64,000 bases of DNA, taken from NCBI GenBank assembly GCA_025060675.1, contig JANXBI010000037.1, positions 1-64,000 on the forward strand. The letters are read 5' to 3'. The position numbers and the translations under genes are program-made. The notes under the pieces are model-generated. The model ran no database searches. It was not told where the DNA came from and saw nothing but the letters and a program-made list of their open reading frames with translations. The stretch is from Candidatus Caldatribacterium sp. (GTDB taxonomy: Bacteria > Atribacterota > Atribacteria > Atribacterales > Caldatribacteriaceae). Below are positions 7,653-16,821 of the stretch, piece after piece; position 1 is the first letter of the stretch; every line of letters begins with the position of its first letter.

Positions 7653-9430
7653 GGGACGTTGGGAAAGGAACTATTTTGAGCGTGAATGGCCCGGTTGTTG
7701 TTGCTGTGGACCTTAAAGGCGCCAAAATGTATGACATGGTCAGGGTTGGGGAAAAAGGACTTGTCGGGGAAATCATTGGCATTCGTGGAGATAAGGTCAC
7801 CATCCAAGTCTATGAAGAAACCGCTGGTCTCCGTCCTGGGGAACCTGTAGAGTCCACTTATGAGCCCTTGAGTGTTGAACTTGGTCCTGGACTCATTGGA
7901 CGGATTTTTGATGGAACGCAAAGGCCTCTTGAGCTTATCAGGGAGCAGGCTGGGGATTTCATAGCGAGGGGCGTGGAGATTCCAGCCCTTGACCGGTCGC
8001 GAAAGTGGGATTTTCGGCCAGCCGTCGCACCGGGGGATATTGTCGAACCGGGAGATATTCTCGGAACGGTGCAGGAATCGAGGACTATCGTGCATAAAAT
8101 TATGGTTCCTCCTGGAGTTTCAGGAAAGGTTCGAGAAATCCGGAGCGGCTCGTTCACTGTAGAAGAGACCATCGCAATTCTCGAAAACAACGGTCAGGAA
8201 ATTCCCCTCACCCTCATGCAGCGGTGGCCTGTTCGGACTCCTCGCCCATATCGCCGGAAACTTGGACTTGACGAACCGCTCATTACGGGACAAAGAGTCA
8301 TTGACACATTCTTTCCCATTGCTAAAGGAGGTACAGCTTGCATACCTGGTCCTTTCGGCAGTGGGAAAACTGTTGTACAGCACCAGCTTTCCAAATGGTC
8401 TGATGCAGATGTTATCGTCTTCATCGGATGTGGAGAGCGAGGAAACGAAATGACTGATGTCCTTATGGAGTTCCCCGAACTTATCGACCCGTATACTGGA
8501 GAGCCTTTGATGCAGCGGACAGTTCTCATTGCCAATACCTCGAATATGCCAGTTGCGGCTCGAGAAGCTTCGGTATACACAGGGATTACTATCGCTGAGT
8601 ACTTCCGAGATATGGGATACAGGGTTGCCCTGATGGCTGATTCCACATCCCGATGGGCAGAGGCAATGAGGGAAATTTCCGGTCGCCTTGAAGAAATGCC
8701 TGGAGATGAGGGTTTTCCAGCATACCTCGGAAGCCGCATTGCAAGCTTTTATGAGCGAGCTGGAAAAGTAGAATGCCTCGGACGAGATAGGCGTGTTGGG
8801 TCACTCTCGGTGATTGGGGCCGTTTCGCCTCCGGGAGGTGACCTCTCCGAACCGGTGACCCAAAACACCTTGCGCGTTGTCCAGGTTTTCTGGGGACTTG
8901 AAGACCGCTTGGCGTACAAGCGCCACTTCCCAGCCATTAATTGGCTTATTAGCTACTCGTTGTATCTGAAACACCTTGAAGACTATTGGAAACAGAATGT
9001 TGCTCCGGATTTCTCGGAAAACCGAGCTCTTGCGATGCGCATTCTCCAGCAAGAAGCCGAACTTGAAGAGGTTGTACGCCTTGTGGGTGTAGAGTCCCTC
9101 TCTTTCCGAGAACGGTTCATTCTTGAAATAGCGCGCTCTATTCGAGAGGATTTTCTCCAGCAGAATGCCTTTCACGAAGTAGACACTTTCACTTCCCTTC
9201 GAAAGCAATACTTGATGCTTCGTGTTATTCTTACCTATTACCGAGAGGGTATGAGAGCTCTGGAGGAAGGTCTCTCGTTACGGGATATACTAACCATACC
9301 ATCGAGAGAACGAATCGGGCGGATGAAGTACGTTCCAGAATCCGAGCTCGAGCGCATCGAAAAGCTCGAGATGGATATCAAGGAAGAATTGAGTGCAAAA
9401 CTCAGGGGTGAGGTCGAGAGCAATGTATAA
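7649..9430 (+). CDS. V/A-type ATPase catalytic subunit A
   Basis: A 593-residue catalytic subunit of the A3B3 head. After the N-terminal barrel there is the bulge ('non-homologous') insertion around residues 110-190 that separates A-type from F-type beta subunits. The P-loop is GPFGSGKT (residues 234-241), followed by FIGCGERGNEMTDVL with the catalytic glutamate and by ADSTSRWAEAMREISGRL. Length is normal. It starts in an ATGA overlap with F. No intein is present, although this subunit is a frequent intein site. Confidence 0.98.
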   Translation: MRDVGKGTILSVNGPVVVAVDLKGAKMYDMVRVGEKGLVGEIIGIRGDKVTIQVYEETAGLRPGEPVESTYEPLSVELGPGLIGRIFDGTQRPLELIREQAGDFIARGVEIPALDRSRKWDFRPAVAPGDIVEPGDILGTVQESRTIVHKIMVPPGVSGKVREIRSGSFTVEETIAILENNGQEIPLTLMQRWPVRTPRPYRRKLGLDEPLITGQRVIDTFFPIAKGGTACIPGPFGSGKTVVQHQLSKWSDADVIVFIGCGERGNEMTDVLMEFPELIDPYTGEPLMQRTVLIANTSNMPVAAREASVYTGITIAEYFRDMGYRVALMADSTSRWAEAMREISGRLEEMPGDEGFPAYLGSRIASFYERAGKVECLGRDRRVGSLSVIGAVSPPGGDLSEPVTQNTLRVVQVFWGLEDRLAYKRHFPAINWLISYSLYLKHLEDYWKQNVAPDFSENRALAMRILQQEAELEEVVRLVGVESLSFRERFILEIARSIREDFLQQNAFHEVDTFTSLRKQYLMLRVILTYYREGMRALEEGLSLRDILTIPSRERIGRMKYVPESELERIEKLEMDIKEELSAKLRGEVESNV

Positions 9431-10808
9431 AGAGTTTACCACCATTTCTGAGGTGGCAGGACCATTGCTTACGGTAGAGCAGGTGGAAGACGCACGATAC
9501 ATGGAGATAGTCGAAATCGAGCTTCGTGACGGAACAAGGCGACGTGGCCAAGTCCTCATGACAAGCAGGGGGAAAGCTCTGGTTCAGGTTTTCGAGGGAA
9601 CCGAAGGTATAGGCATCGGACAAAGTAAAGTGCGTTTCTTAGGGAGGGTGATGGAGCTTCCTGTCTCCCCTGACATACTGGGTCGGATTTTCAACGGTTC
9701 TGGAGTCCCGATCGACGGTGGACCGGAGATTGTCCCCGATGCCCGCCTTGATATCAACGGAAACCCCATCAATCCTGTTGCTCGGGACTACCCTACCGAT
9801 TTCATACAAACAGGCATCTCGGCAATTGATGGTTTGAATACCCTTGTGCGTGGGCAAAAGCTTCCCATTTTCTCTGGATCTGGTCTCCCGCATGCTCGAC
9901 TTGCTGCGCAAATTGCTCGGCAGGCGAGAGTTCTAAGTGGTGAGGAGAAGTTCGCCGTTGTCTTTGGAGCATTGGGAATCACTTTTGAGGAAGCAAGTTA
10001 CTTTATCTCTGAACTTCGAAATACAGGAGCTATAGAGCGTTCAGTGCTCTTTATCAACCTCGCTAACGATCCAGCTGTTGAACGAATCATTACTCCCCGC
10101 ATGGCCCTCACCGCAGCCGAGTTCTTAGCCTTTGAAATGGATATGCACGTTCTTGTCATTCTTACAGATATGACGAATTACTGCGAAGCATTGCGAGAAG
10201 TGTCTGCGGCTCGACGGGAAGTCCCTGGACGGCGAGGATACCCCGGATACCTTTACACTGACCTTGCCACGATGTATGAGCGAGCAGGACGTATCCGAGG
10301 GAAAAAGGGCTCGATAACGCAAATTCCCATTCTCACCATGCCTGAAGACGACAAAACCCACCCTATTCCTGACCTTACAGGATACATTACTGAGGGGCAA
10401 ATTATCTTGAGCCGTCAACTTCATCGAAAAGGCATCTACCCGCCTATCGATGTGTTGCCCTCCCTTTCCCGCTTGCGGGATAAGGGTATTGGTCCAGGGA
10501 AAACCCGGGAAGACCACGCTGATGTAGCGAATCAGCTTTTCGCAGCATATGCGCGAGGACGTGAAGCGGCAGAACTTGCTACTATCCTTGGGGAAGCTTC
10601 GCTTACGGAGCTTGATCGCCTTTACATGAAGTTTGCTGATCGCTTCGAGGAGCGGTTTGTACGGCAAGGAGAATATGAGAACAGGAGCATTGAGGAGACT
10701 TTGGAAATTGGTTGGGATCTTCTGCGAATGCTCCCAAGAGAGGAATTGAAGCGTATCCGTGATGAATACCTTGAGAAATTTTACCGAAAGAAGTCTGAAG
10801 AGAGCTGA
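9423..10808 (+). CDS. V/A-type ATPase regulatory subunit B
   Basis: A 461-residue B subunit, which forms non-catalytic nucleotide sites between A subunits. The P-loop position is replaced by PIFSGSGLPHARLAAQIA, as expected for B. SAARREVPGRRGYPGYLYTDLATMYERAGR is a conserved block (positions 10202-10291). The start is ATG 9423, overlapping subunit A by 8 bases. A slightly earlier start at 9393 would add ten residues lacking family similarity. Confidence 0.98.
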   Translation: MYKEFTTISEVAGPLLTVEQVEDARYMEIVEIELRDGTRRRGQVLMTSRGKALVQVFEGTEGIGIGQSKVRFLGRVMELPVSPDILGRIFNGSGVPIDGGPEIVPDARLDINGNPINPVARDYPTDFIQTGISAIDGLNTLVRGQKLPIFSGSGLPHARLAAQIARQARVLSGEEKFAVVFGALGITFEEASYFISELRNTGAIERSVLFINLANDPAVERIITPRMALTAAEFLAFEMDMHVLVILTDMTNYCEALREVSAARREVPGRRGYPGYLYTDLATMYERAGRIRGKKGSITQIPILTMPEDDKTHPIPDLTGYITEGQIILSRQLHRKGIYPPIDVLPSLSRLRDKGIGPGKTREDHADVANQLFAAYARGREAAELATILGEASLTELDRLYMKFADRFEERFVRQGEYENRSIEETLEIGWDLLRMLPREELKRIRDEYLEKFYRKKSEES

Positions 10809-10816
10809 GGTTTCCC

Positions 10817-11431
10817 ATGCGACTCAATGTCAACCCTAACCGCATGGAGCTCATGAAGTTACGGAATCGTCTGGCCATGGCCAGACGGGGTCATAAGCTT
10901 CTCAAAGACAAGCTCGATGCTCTTGTCCAGGATTTTATTCGGATTGTTCGGGAAAACGCCAATCTTCGGCGGGAAGTGGAACGAGAGGTTGTCAAGGCCT
11001 TCGAAGCACAAAACGTTGCTTCTCTTATGCTCTCTGAGACGGACAAGGACCTTGTGACTCTTGCATCACAGCAAAAACTCCTCCTTGACGTTCGTACTCG
11101 CTACCTCACAGGGGTCAGGGTACCACGCTTTGAGGTAAAGATTGAGGGAGATCCTTACTCTTACGGAGTCGTTCATACCCCTGCAGAACTTGATGCAGCG
11201 TTTCGATCGTTCTCTCGGGTCCTTCCCTTGATGATTCGTTTGGCAGAGGCCGAAAAAACGATAGAGCTCCTCGCCGTAGAGATTGAAAAAACGCGGCGCC
11301 GGGTGAATGCTCTAGAATATGTTCTCATTCCGAACCTTGAGGAAACCATTAAGTATATCCAGCTGAAGCTTGAAGAACTTGCTCGTTCTGCCATCACAGG
11401 CATTATGCGAATTAAGGGGTCGATGCGATAA
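10817..11431 (+). CDS. V/A-type ATPase subunit D (central shaft)
   Basis: A 204-residue subunit D, the rotor shaft inside the A3B3 head, equivalent to F-type gamma. The N-terminus carries the hallmark NPNRMELMKLRNRLAMARRG followed by HKLLKDK. The C-terminus RRRVNALEYVLIPNLEETI is also diagnostic. It is a long antiparallel coiled coil with a short central domain. It is the last ATPase gene, 8 bases after B, and its stop directly abuts the TTG start of the next gene. Confidence 0.96.
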   Translation: MRLNVNPNRMELMKLRNRLAMARRGHKLLKDKLDALVQDFIRIVRENANLRREVEREVVKAFEAQNVASLMLSETDKDLVTLASQQKLLLDVRTRYLTGVRVPRFEVKIEGDPYSYGVVHTPAELDAAFRSFSRVLPLMIRLAEAEKTIELLAVEIEKTRRRVNALEYVLIPNLEETIKYIQLKLEELARSAITGIMRIKGSMR

Positions 11432-12157
11432 TTGCGAGTGATACTCCTCTCAGACATTCATGGGAACTTCGACGCCCTGGAGGCGATTGCGCAGAACCTT
11501 TGCGAAGAAGATACTATCCTTGTTCTTGGGGATATTGTGGGGTACGGAGCAGAGCCAGATCGTTGTGTCCAGTGGGTTCGTGAGAGAAAAGCACACTGCC
11601 TTATAGGGAATCATGAAGCGTGCCTTCTTGGTATGCTTCCAATTTCCTGGTTTAATCCTAAAGCTGCTGAAACCATTCTTTGGACAAGGAGAAACATAAG
11701 TCCTGTGAACCTTTCCTTTCTCGAAACCTTTCCCTCTTCGCTTGAAGTCTATGGGTGTCTCTTCGTTCATGGAAGCCCACGCTCTCCAGTTGACGAGTAT
11801 ATTACGAACCCTTGGCAGGCTCGAGAAATCTTCGAGGAAGGGGGCTTTACGGTTTGCTTTTTTGGTCATACTCACGTCGCTGAGGGATACATATGGGACG
11901 GGAAAAGAACGCATCACGTGTCTTTCCTTGAAGGTGGAGAGCTTGTTTTCGAGGACGGCTTCCGCTATCTTGTCAACTGTGGGAGCGTAGGTCAACCAAG
12001 GGACGGTAACCCAAAAGCAAGCTTTGGGATCCTTTTTCCCGAGGAGCGCAGACTCGAAGTCTGGCGGGTGGAGTACGATGTCCAGGCTGCAGCTCGAAAA
12101 ATTCTCCTTGCTGGTCTTCCGGAAGTTCTGGCGTATCGGCTTGAAGTTGGAGAGTAG
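11432..12157 (+). CDS. Metallophosphoesterase, YfcE/diadenosine-tetraphosphatase-like
   Basis: A 241-residue calcineurin-like phosphoesterase. All metal-binding motifs are present: SDIHGNFDAL (residues 7-16), GDIVGYGAEP, GNHE, VHGSP and FGHTHV. This arrangement is typical of the PrpE/YfcE-like group that hydrolyses phosphodiesters or dinucleoside polyphosphates, but substrate cannot be told from sequence. The TTG start touches the stop of subunit D, so it is probably co-transcribed with the ATPase. A link to ATPase function is not supported beyond position. Confidence 0.88.
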   Translation: MRVILLSDIHGNFDALEAIAQNLCEEDTILVLGDIVGYGAEPDRCVQWVRERKAHCLIGNHEACLLGMLPISWFNPKAAETILWTRRNISPVNLSFLETFPSSLEVYGCLFVHGSPRSPVDEYITNPWQAREIFEEGGFTVCFFGHTHVAEGYIWDGKRTHHVSFLEGGELVFEDGFRYLVNCGSVGQPRDGNPKASFGILFPEERRLEVWRVEYDVQAAARKILLAGLPEVLAYRLEVGE

Positions 12158-12169
12158 AAGTGATACTTT
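12141..12169 (+). promoter_or_regulatory. Putative promoter of the branched-chain amino acid transporter
   Basis: TTGAAG (12141-12146) and TACTTT (12164-12169) are spaced by 17 bases, overlapping the end of the phosphoesterase gene and 30 bases before the livJ-like start. It is the only reasonable sigma-70 pair in this spacer. The transporter may also receive read-through from the ATPase operon because no terminator was seen. Confidence 0.4.
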
Positions 12170-12199
12170 AGCTAAAAGCAGGCGAGAGGAGGATTAGAT

Positions 12200-13327
12200 A
12201 TGAGAAAACTCTTTCTGGGTGTTCTCCTTGTCTGTGTGGGTTTCCTCTTTGGGAACGTGGTCTCCACTGCTGAGGAGGCTATCCGTATTGGTGCGAATCT
12301 CGAGATGACCGGTGCCGTTGCAGCGTATGGTCAGATGATTTGGGAGGGAATAAACCTTATCCGGGAAATTGTAGGGGACACGGTCCTCGGGAAGAAAGTA
12401 GAGCTTGTTCTTGTGGACAACAAAAGTGATAAAGTCGAAGCAGCGAATGCCACCACGAGATTGATCGACAAAGAAAATGTCATCGCCATCATCGGTCCTG
12501 CCATCAGCGGAAGCATGCTTGCAGCTGGTCCAATTTGCGAAGAGAAGCAAATTCCTATTATTTCCGCCACTGCTACTAATCCTCTTGTAACTCAAGGGAA
12601 AAAGTTTGTCTTTCGAGCATGCTTCCTTGATCCATACCAAGCAGCAGCTGCTGCACAGTTTGCCCGGGAGGATCTGAAAGCGGAAACAGCAGCTATTCTC
12701 TCAGACATCGCTCAAGATTACTGTGTGGCACTCGGGAACTTCTTCAAGGAGGAGTTTGAGAAGCGTGGTGGAAAGGTCATTGTAGAGCAGCACTGTAAGA
12801 CTGGGGATCAAGATTTCTCAGCTCAGCTTACCACTATCATCAACGCCAATCCTGATCTCCTTTACGTCCCAAACTACTACACAGAAATTGCTCTCATTTG
12901 TCGCCAAGCCCGAGATTTAGGGTTTGAGGGCATTATTCTCTCTGCTGATGGAGCAGATGCTCCAGAACTCTTCAGTGTTGGTGGAGATGCCGTCGAGGGT
13001 CTTTACCACACTGCCATATGGGATGCTACAAAGGGCTTGAATGATATCGGACAAAAGTACATCGATCTCTATAAGGAGAGGTACGGAAAAGATCCCAATA
13101 TGTTTGGGGCTTTGGGGGCTGATGCATACCTCATTCTTATCAACGCTATTGAGCGCGCTGGCTCTCTTGACCCAACAAAGATTCGAGAAGCCATCGAGGA
13201 TACTGAGAATCTCGACGTGGTCACTGGAAAAGTGACGATTGAAAACGGTGACGCTATCAAACCGGTAGTAGTTCGAAAAGTGGAAGGTGGGAAATTCGTC
13301 TTCGTTAAGACTGTAACGGTAGAGTAG
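12200..13327 (+). CDS. ABC transporter substrate-binding protein, branched-chain amino acid type (LivJ/LivK)
   Basis: A 375-residue extracytoplasmic binding protein with an N-terminal signal sequence: Met-Arg-Lys, then about 20 hydrophobic residues, with likely cleavage near VVSTAEEA. The mature part begins IRIGANLEMTGAVAAYGQ, the classic Peripla_BP_6 opening, and the LAAGPICEEKQIPIISATAT segment contacts the ligand alpha-carboxylate in this family. It heads a complete liv-type operon. Ligand specificity (Leu/Ile/Val, other amino acids or amides) is not resolved. ATG 12200 follows AGAGGAGG. Confidence 0.93.
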   Translation: MRKLFLGVLLVCVGFLFGNVVSTAEEAIRIGANLEMTGAVAAYGQMIWEGINLIREIVGDTVLGKKVELVLVDNKSDKVEAANATTRLIDKENVIAIIGPAISGSMLAAGPICEEKQIPIISATATNPLVTQGKKFVFRACFLDPYQAAAAAQFAREDLKAETAAILSDIAQDYCVALGNFFKEEFEKRGGKVIVEQHCKTGDQDFSAQLTTIINANPDLLYVPNYYTEIALICRQARDLGFEGIILSADGADAPELFSVGGDAVEGLYHTAIWDATKGLNDIGQKYIDLYKERYGKDPNMFGALGADAYLILINAIERAGSLDPTKIREAIEDTENLDVVTGKVTIENGDAIKPVVVRKVEGGKFVFVKTVTVE

Positions 13328-13334
13328 AGACGAG

Positions 13335-13360
13335 GGGGCCAGGAAGTTCTTCCTGGCCCC
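13335..13360 (+). terminator. GC-rich hairpin between binding-protein and permease genes
   Basis: A perfect 11-bp stem GGGGCCAGGAA / TTCCTGGCCCC with loop GTTC starts 7 bases after the livJ-like stop. It is not followed by a T-run (TGCATTTGAG follows), so it is unlikely to be an efficient intrinsic terminator. Such intercistronic hairpins typically block 3' exonucleases and raise binding-protein mRNA over permease mRNA. Confidence 0.75.
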
Positions 13361-13374
13361 TGCATTTGAGTGTT

Positions 13375-14268
13375 ATGACGTGGATTGCATTCTTTCAACA
13401 GCTTATGAATGGTGTTTCTGTGGGGAGCTTATATGCTCTGCTTGCCATTGGGTACACTCTTGTTTACGGTATTCTAGGACTCATTAACTTCGCTCACAGT
13501 GACGTCTTTATGCTCGGAACGTATTTTGCTTTCTTCATGATTGCCATCTTCCTCCTTCCTTGGTGGCTTTCAGTCCTCATTGGCGTGGTGCTGTGTGCCT
13601 TCGTGGGAATGAGTATTGAGCGAATAGCGTATCGACCTCTTCGAAATGCTCCCCGAATTTCAGCCCTCATTACCGCAGTAGGTGTGTCCTTTTTCATCGA
13701 GAACCTCGGACTTGTGACCGTCGGAGCTCGTCCAAAGGGTTTTCCCCGTCCGGACCTCATGAAAAACGTCTATACCATCCTTGGAGCCCGAATTCAAGGG
13801 GTAACCTTTTGGGTACCTATCATCAGCATTCTCATTCTCCTCGCCCTTTTTTATGTTGTGTACCGTACGAAGGTCGGTATGGCAATGCGAGCTGTTTCCC
13901 GCGATATGGAAACGACGCGCCTTATGGGAGTCGACGTGGACCGGATTATTCTCTACACCTTTGCCCTGGGGTCAGCACTTGCAGGCATTGGTGGAGTCCT
14001 TTGGGCATGCAAGTACCCCCAAATTAATCCCCTCATGGGCATCTTCCCTGGTTGGAAGGCTTTCACCGCCGCAGTAGTGGGAGGCATAGGGAATGTCGTG
14101 GGAGCGATGCTCGGAGGATTTATCATAGGTCTTGCAGAAATTCTTATTGTAGCCTTTTTCCCAAGGCTCACCGGATATCGGGATGCTTTTGTTTTTGCAA
14201 TTCTCATCGTTTTTCTCCTTGTAAGACCTGGCGGTCTCATGGGTGAAACTGCCAGAGAAAAGGTGTAG
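13375..14268 (+). CDS. livH: Branched-chain amino acid ABC transporter permease LivH
   Basis: A 297-residue polytopic membrane protein with about eight hydrophobic helices. The N-terminus FFQQLMNGVSVGSLYALLAIGYTLVYG is characteristic (written in part: NGVSVGSLYALLAIGYTLVY). The cytoplasmic EAA-like region around MRAVSRDMETTRLMGVDVD contacts the ATPases. ATG 13375 is used; a TTG at 13366 in the same frame is an alternative and neither has a clear ribosome-binding site. It pairs with LivM to form the translocation pore. Confidence 0.95.
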   Translation: MTWIAFFQQLMNGVSVGSLYALLAIGYTLVYGILGLINFAHSDVFMLGTYFAFFMIAIFLLPWWLSVLIGVVLCAFVGMSIERIAYRPLRNAPRISALITAVGVSFFIENLGLVTVGARPKGFPRPDLMKNVYTILGARIQGVTFWVPIISILILLALFYVVYRTKVGMAMRAVSRDMETTRLMGVDVDRIILYTFALGSALAGIGGVLWACKYPQINPLMGIFPGWKAFTAAVVGGIGNVVGAMLGGFIIGLAEILIVAFFPRLTGYRDAFVFAILIVFLLVRPGGLMGETAREKV

Positions 14269-14271
14269 CCA

Positions 14272-15321
14272 ATGGGAAGAAATCTGATTGCAACCCTTAC
14301 ACTCTTTGCTCTTTTTATGGCCGGTACTTTTGTGGCACAGAGGTACCTCAACGCGTACCTTATCCGGATACTGAATACTGCCTGCATTTACATTGTCGCT
14401 GCAGTCGCATACAACCTCATCAACGGTGTTACAGGTCAGTTTTCGCTTGGTCCTAATGCTTTCATGGCCATTGGGGGATACACAGTAGCGCTCCTTATGC
14501 TTCCGCTTGCCCAGAAAAAGGAGGTGTATTTTCTTCAACCACTCATCTGGCCTTTGAATTCCTTCTCTTTCCCTTCCTCACTTTTTGTTGTGGCACTTCT
14601 TCTTGGAGGCTTCTTCGCTGCGCTTTTCGCTCTACTCATCGGTATCCCTACTCTTCGTTTACGGGGAGACTATTTGGCAATTGCAACCTTTGGGTTTGGG
14701 GAAATTGTGATTGTTCTTGCCAACAACCTTATACCGATAACGAATGGTGCTCTTGGGATTAAGGGCATTCCTGAATATACGAATCTCTGGTGGACGGTGA
14801 ATTGGGCTTTCTGGACGGTGTTCGTTATTAAAAACCTTGTGCATTCAAGCTTTGGACGGGCGCTGAAAGCAATTCGGGAAAACGAAATTGCTGCCGAGGC
14901 CATGGGAGTTAACCTGTTCCGCCACAAGCTCCTTGCCTTTGTCATCAGTGGATTTTTCGCTGGAGTAGCAGGAGGGCTCTTTGTTACCCTCATTAGTACT
15001 GTCTCACCGACTCTCTTCACTTTCAGCATGACTTTCAACCTCCTTATCATCATTGTTCTCGGGGGCCTTGGGAGCATCACTGGATCCACGATCACCGCAA
15101 TTCTCTTCGCCTTTCTTCAGGAACTCCTCCGAGAAGTTGAGGCCCCACGAACCATTGGTTCCTGGACTTTTCCTGGTATCCCAGGTACGCGCATGGTAGT
15201 CTTCTCGATAATCCTCGTGATCCTTATGATTTTCTACCGTCGAGGCCTTTTCGGACAGCGGGAACTTTCCTTTGAAGACGTTTTCGCGTTTTTTCAAAGA
15301 AGGAGGAAGACTCGTGTCTGA
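14272..15321 (+). CDS. livM: Branched-chain amino acid ABC transporter permease LivM
   Basis: A 349-residue membrane protein, 3 bases after livH. Conserved LivM features include YNLINGVTGQFSLGPNAFMA, where a gate helix begins, RLRGDYLAIATFGFGEIV, and the coupling region KAIRENEIAAEAMGVN. There are about nine hydrophobic segments. It overlaps livG by 8 bases. Confidence 0.95.
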   Translation: MGRNLIATLTLFALFMAGTFVAQRYLNAYLIRILNTACIYIVAAVAYNLINGVTGQFSLGPNAFMAIGGYTVALLMLPLAQKKEVYFLQPLIWPLNSFSFPSSLFVVALLLGGFFAALFALLIGIPTLRLRGDYLAIATFGFGEIVIVLANNLIPITNGALGIKGIPEYTNLWWTVNWAFWTVFVIKNLVHSSFGRALKAIRENEIAAEAMGVNLFRHKLLAFVISGFFAGVAGGLFVTLISTVSPTLFTFSMTFNLLIIIVLGGLGSITGSTITAILFAFLQELLREVEAPRTIGSWTFPGIPGTRMVVFSIILVILMIFYRRGLFGQRELSFEDVFAFFQRRRKTRV

Positions 15322-16093
15322 GCGAAGGAAGGTCCTCCACGTCGATGAGGTCACAATAGCTTTTGGTGGGCTCGTGGCGGTTAACGATTTTTCCTTGACT
15401 CTCTGGGAAGGCGATCTCGTTGGCCTTATCGGACCAAATGGGGCAGGAAAGACTACTGTTTTCAACATCATAAGTGGTCAGTACTCTCCAACCCGTGGAC
15501 GGGTTTTCTTCTATGGGAAGAATATCACGGGACTTTCTCCCGACCGCATCACTGCTCTTGGCATTGCTCGAACTTTCCAGAACATCAGATTGTTTGGGCG
15601 TATGACGGTACTCGAAAACGTTCTTGTCTCTTTTCACGTTCGCTTTCCCCATTCATTCTTGGCTACGATGTTTTCTCTCCCTTCTACCTGGCGCACTGAA
15701 GAAAAGCTGAGGAAGGAGGCCTATGAGCTCCTTGAAGCAGTGGATCTTCTCGATGTGGCTCACCAGGAAGCTCAGGCCCTTCCATACGGTGAACAACGAC
15801 GCCTCGAAATAGCTCGAGCATTAGCCACAAGACCAAGGCTTCTCCTTCTTGATGAACCAGCGGCGGGAATGAACCCTCAGGAGACCATTGAGCTTATGCG
15901 CTTTATCCAGCGCATTCGTAAAGACTTCAACCTGACCATCCTCCTTATCGAACACGACATGAAGGTGGTCATGGGAATTTGCGAACGGGTGGCCGTCATG
16001 GACTTTGGTTCGAAAATCGCCGAGGGGACGCCTGAAGAGATCCAGAAGAACCCTCGGGTCATTGAAGCATACCTGGGAGCGCAAAGTGCATGA
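15314..16093 (+). CDS. livG: Branched-chain amino acid ABC transporter ATP-binding protein LivG
   Basis: A 259-residue ATPase. Walker A GPNGAGKTT, the signature-equivalent LPYGEQRRLEIARAL and Walker B LLLLDEPAAGMNP are all present, and IEHDMKVVM contains the H-loop histidine. The family insert between Walker A and the signature (about 45 residues longer than in LivF) is present. The GTG at 15314 was chosen because AAGGAGGAAGA lies just upstream and the frame before it is livM. Confidence 0.96.
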   Translation: MSERRKVLHVDEVTIAFGGLVAVNDFSLTLWEGDLVGLIGPNGAGKTTVFNIISGQYSPTRGRVFFYGKNITGLSPDRITALGIARTFQNIRLFGRMTVLENVLVSFHVRFPHSFLATMFSLPSTWRTEEKLRKEAYELLEAVDLLDVAHQEAQALPYGEQRRLEIARALATRPRLLLLDEPAAGMNPQETIELMRFIQRIRKDFNLTILLIEHDMKVVMGICERVAVMDFGSKIAEGTPEEIQKNPRVIEAYLGAQSA

Positions 16094-16809
16094 GGGAGAT
16101 TGTTCTTCACGTTGAGGATCTCCATGTCTTCTACGGGGGTATTCACGCTTTAAAGGGCATTACCTTATCCGTGCCTCAGGGATCAATCGTGGCGCTTATA
16201 GGGGCAAATGGGGCAGGGAAGAGCACCACATTACGGGCTATTTCTGGCCTTGTACGGGCAAGAAAGGGAAAGATCATCTTCAGGGGAGAGGATATCACCG
16301 AAGAACCACCGCACCGAATCGTGGAAAAGGGAATCGCCATGGTTCCCGAAGGGCGGCGGATCTTTCCTAATCTCACGGTTATGGAGAACCTCCTTCTTGG
16401 GGCTTACACTCGCCGTGACCATCAAGAACTAAAAAGAGACCTCGAATGGGTTTTCTCGCTCTTTCCCCGTCTTAGGGAACGAACTTGGCAAAAAGGAGGA
16501 ACCCTAAGCGGTGGAGAACAACAGATGCTCGCTGTTGCGAGGGCTTTGATGTCACGACCAAAGCTCCTTATGATGGATGAACCATCTCTTGGTCTTGCTC
16601 CTCTTCTTGTTCGAGAGATTTTTGAGATTATTCGGGAACTCCATAAAGGTGAAGTGACTATTCTTCTTATCGAGCAAAATGCTAAAGCGGCTTTGGAGAT
16701 TGCTCACTATGCCTATGTCCTTGAAACTGGCCGTGTTGTGCTTGAAGGAGAGGGTAAAAGGCTCCTGGAAGATGAACGAGTACGTAAGGCGTACCTTGGA
16801 GAAGGGTGA
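16090..16809 (+). CDS. livF: Branched-chain amino acid ABC transporter ATP-binding protein LivF
   Basis: A 239-residue ATPase that forms the heterodimer with LivG. Walker A is GANGAGKST, signature LSGGEQQMLAVARAL and Walker B LLMMDEPSLGLAP; IEQNAKAALEIA takes the H-loop place with glutamine, which is the LivF norm. The ATG overlaps the livG stop by 4 bases. A small unrecognised gene follows 12 bases downstream. Confidence 0.96.
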   Translation: MREIVLHVEDLHVFYGGIHALKGITLSVPQGSIVALIGANGAGKSTTLRAISGLVRARKGKIIFRGEDITEEPPHRIVEKGIAMVPEGRRIFPNLTVMENLLLGAYTRRDHQELKRDLEWVFSLFPRLRERTWQKGGTLSGGEQQMLAVARALMSRPKLLMMDEPSLGLAPLLVREIFEIIRELHKGEVTILLIEQNAKAALEIAHYAYVLETGRVVLEGEGKRLLEDERVRKAYLGEG

Positions 16810-16821
16810 GGGGGTGGAGAG

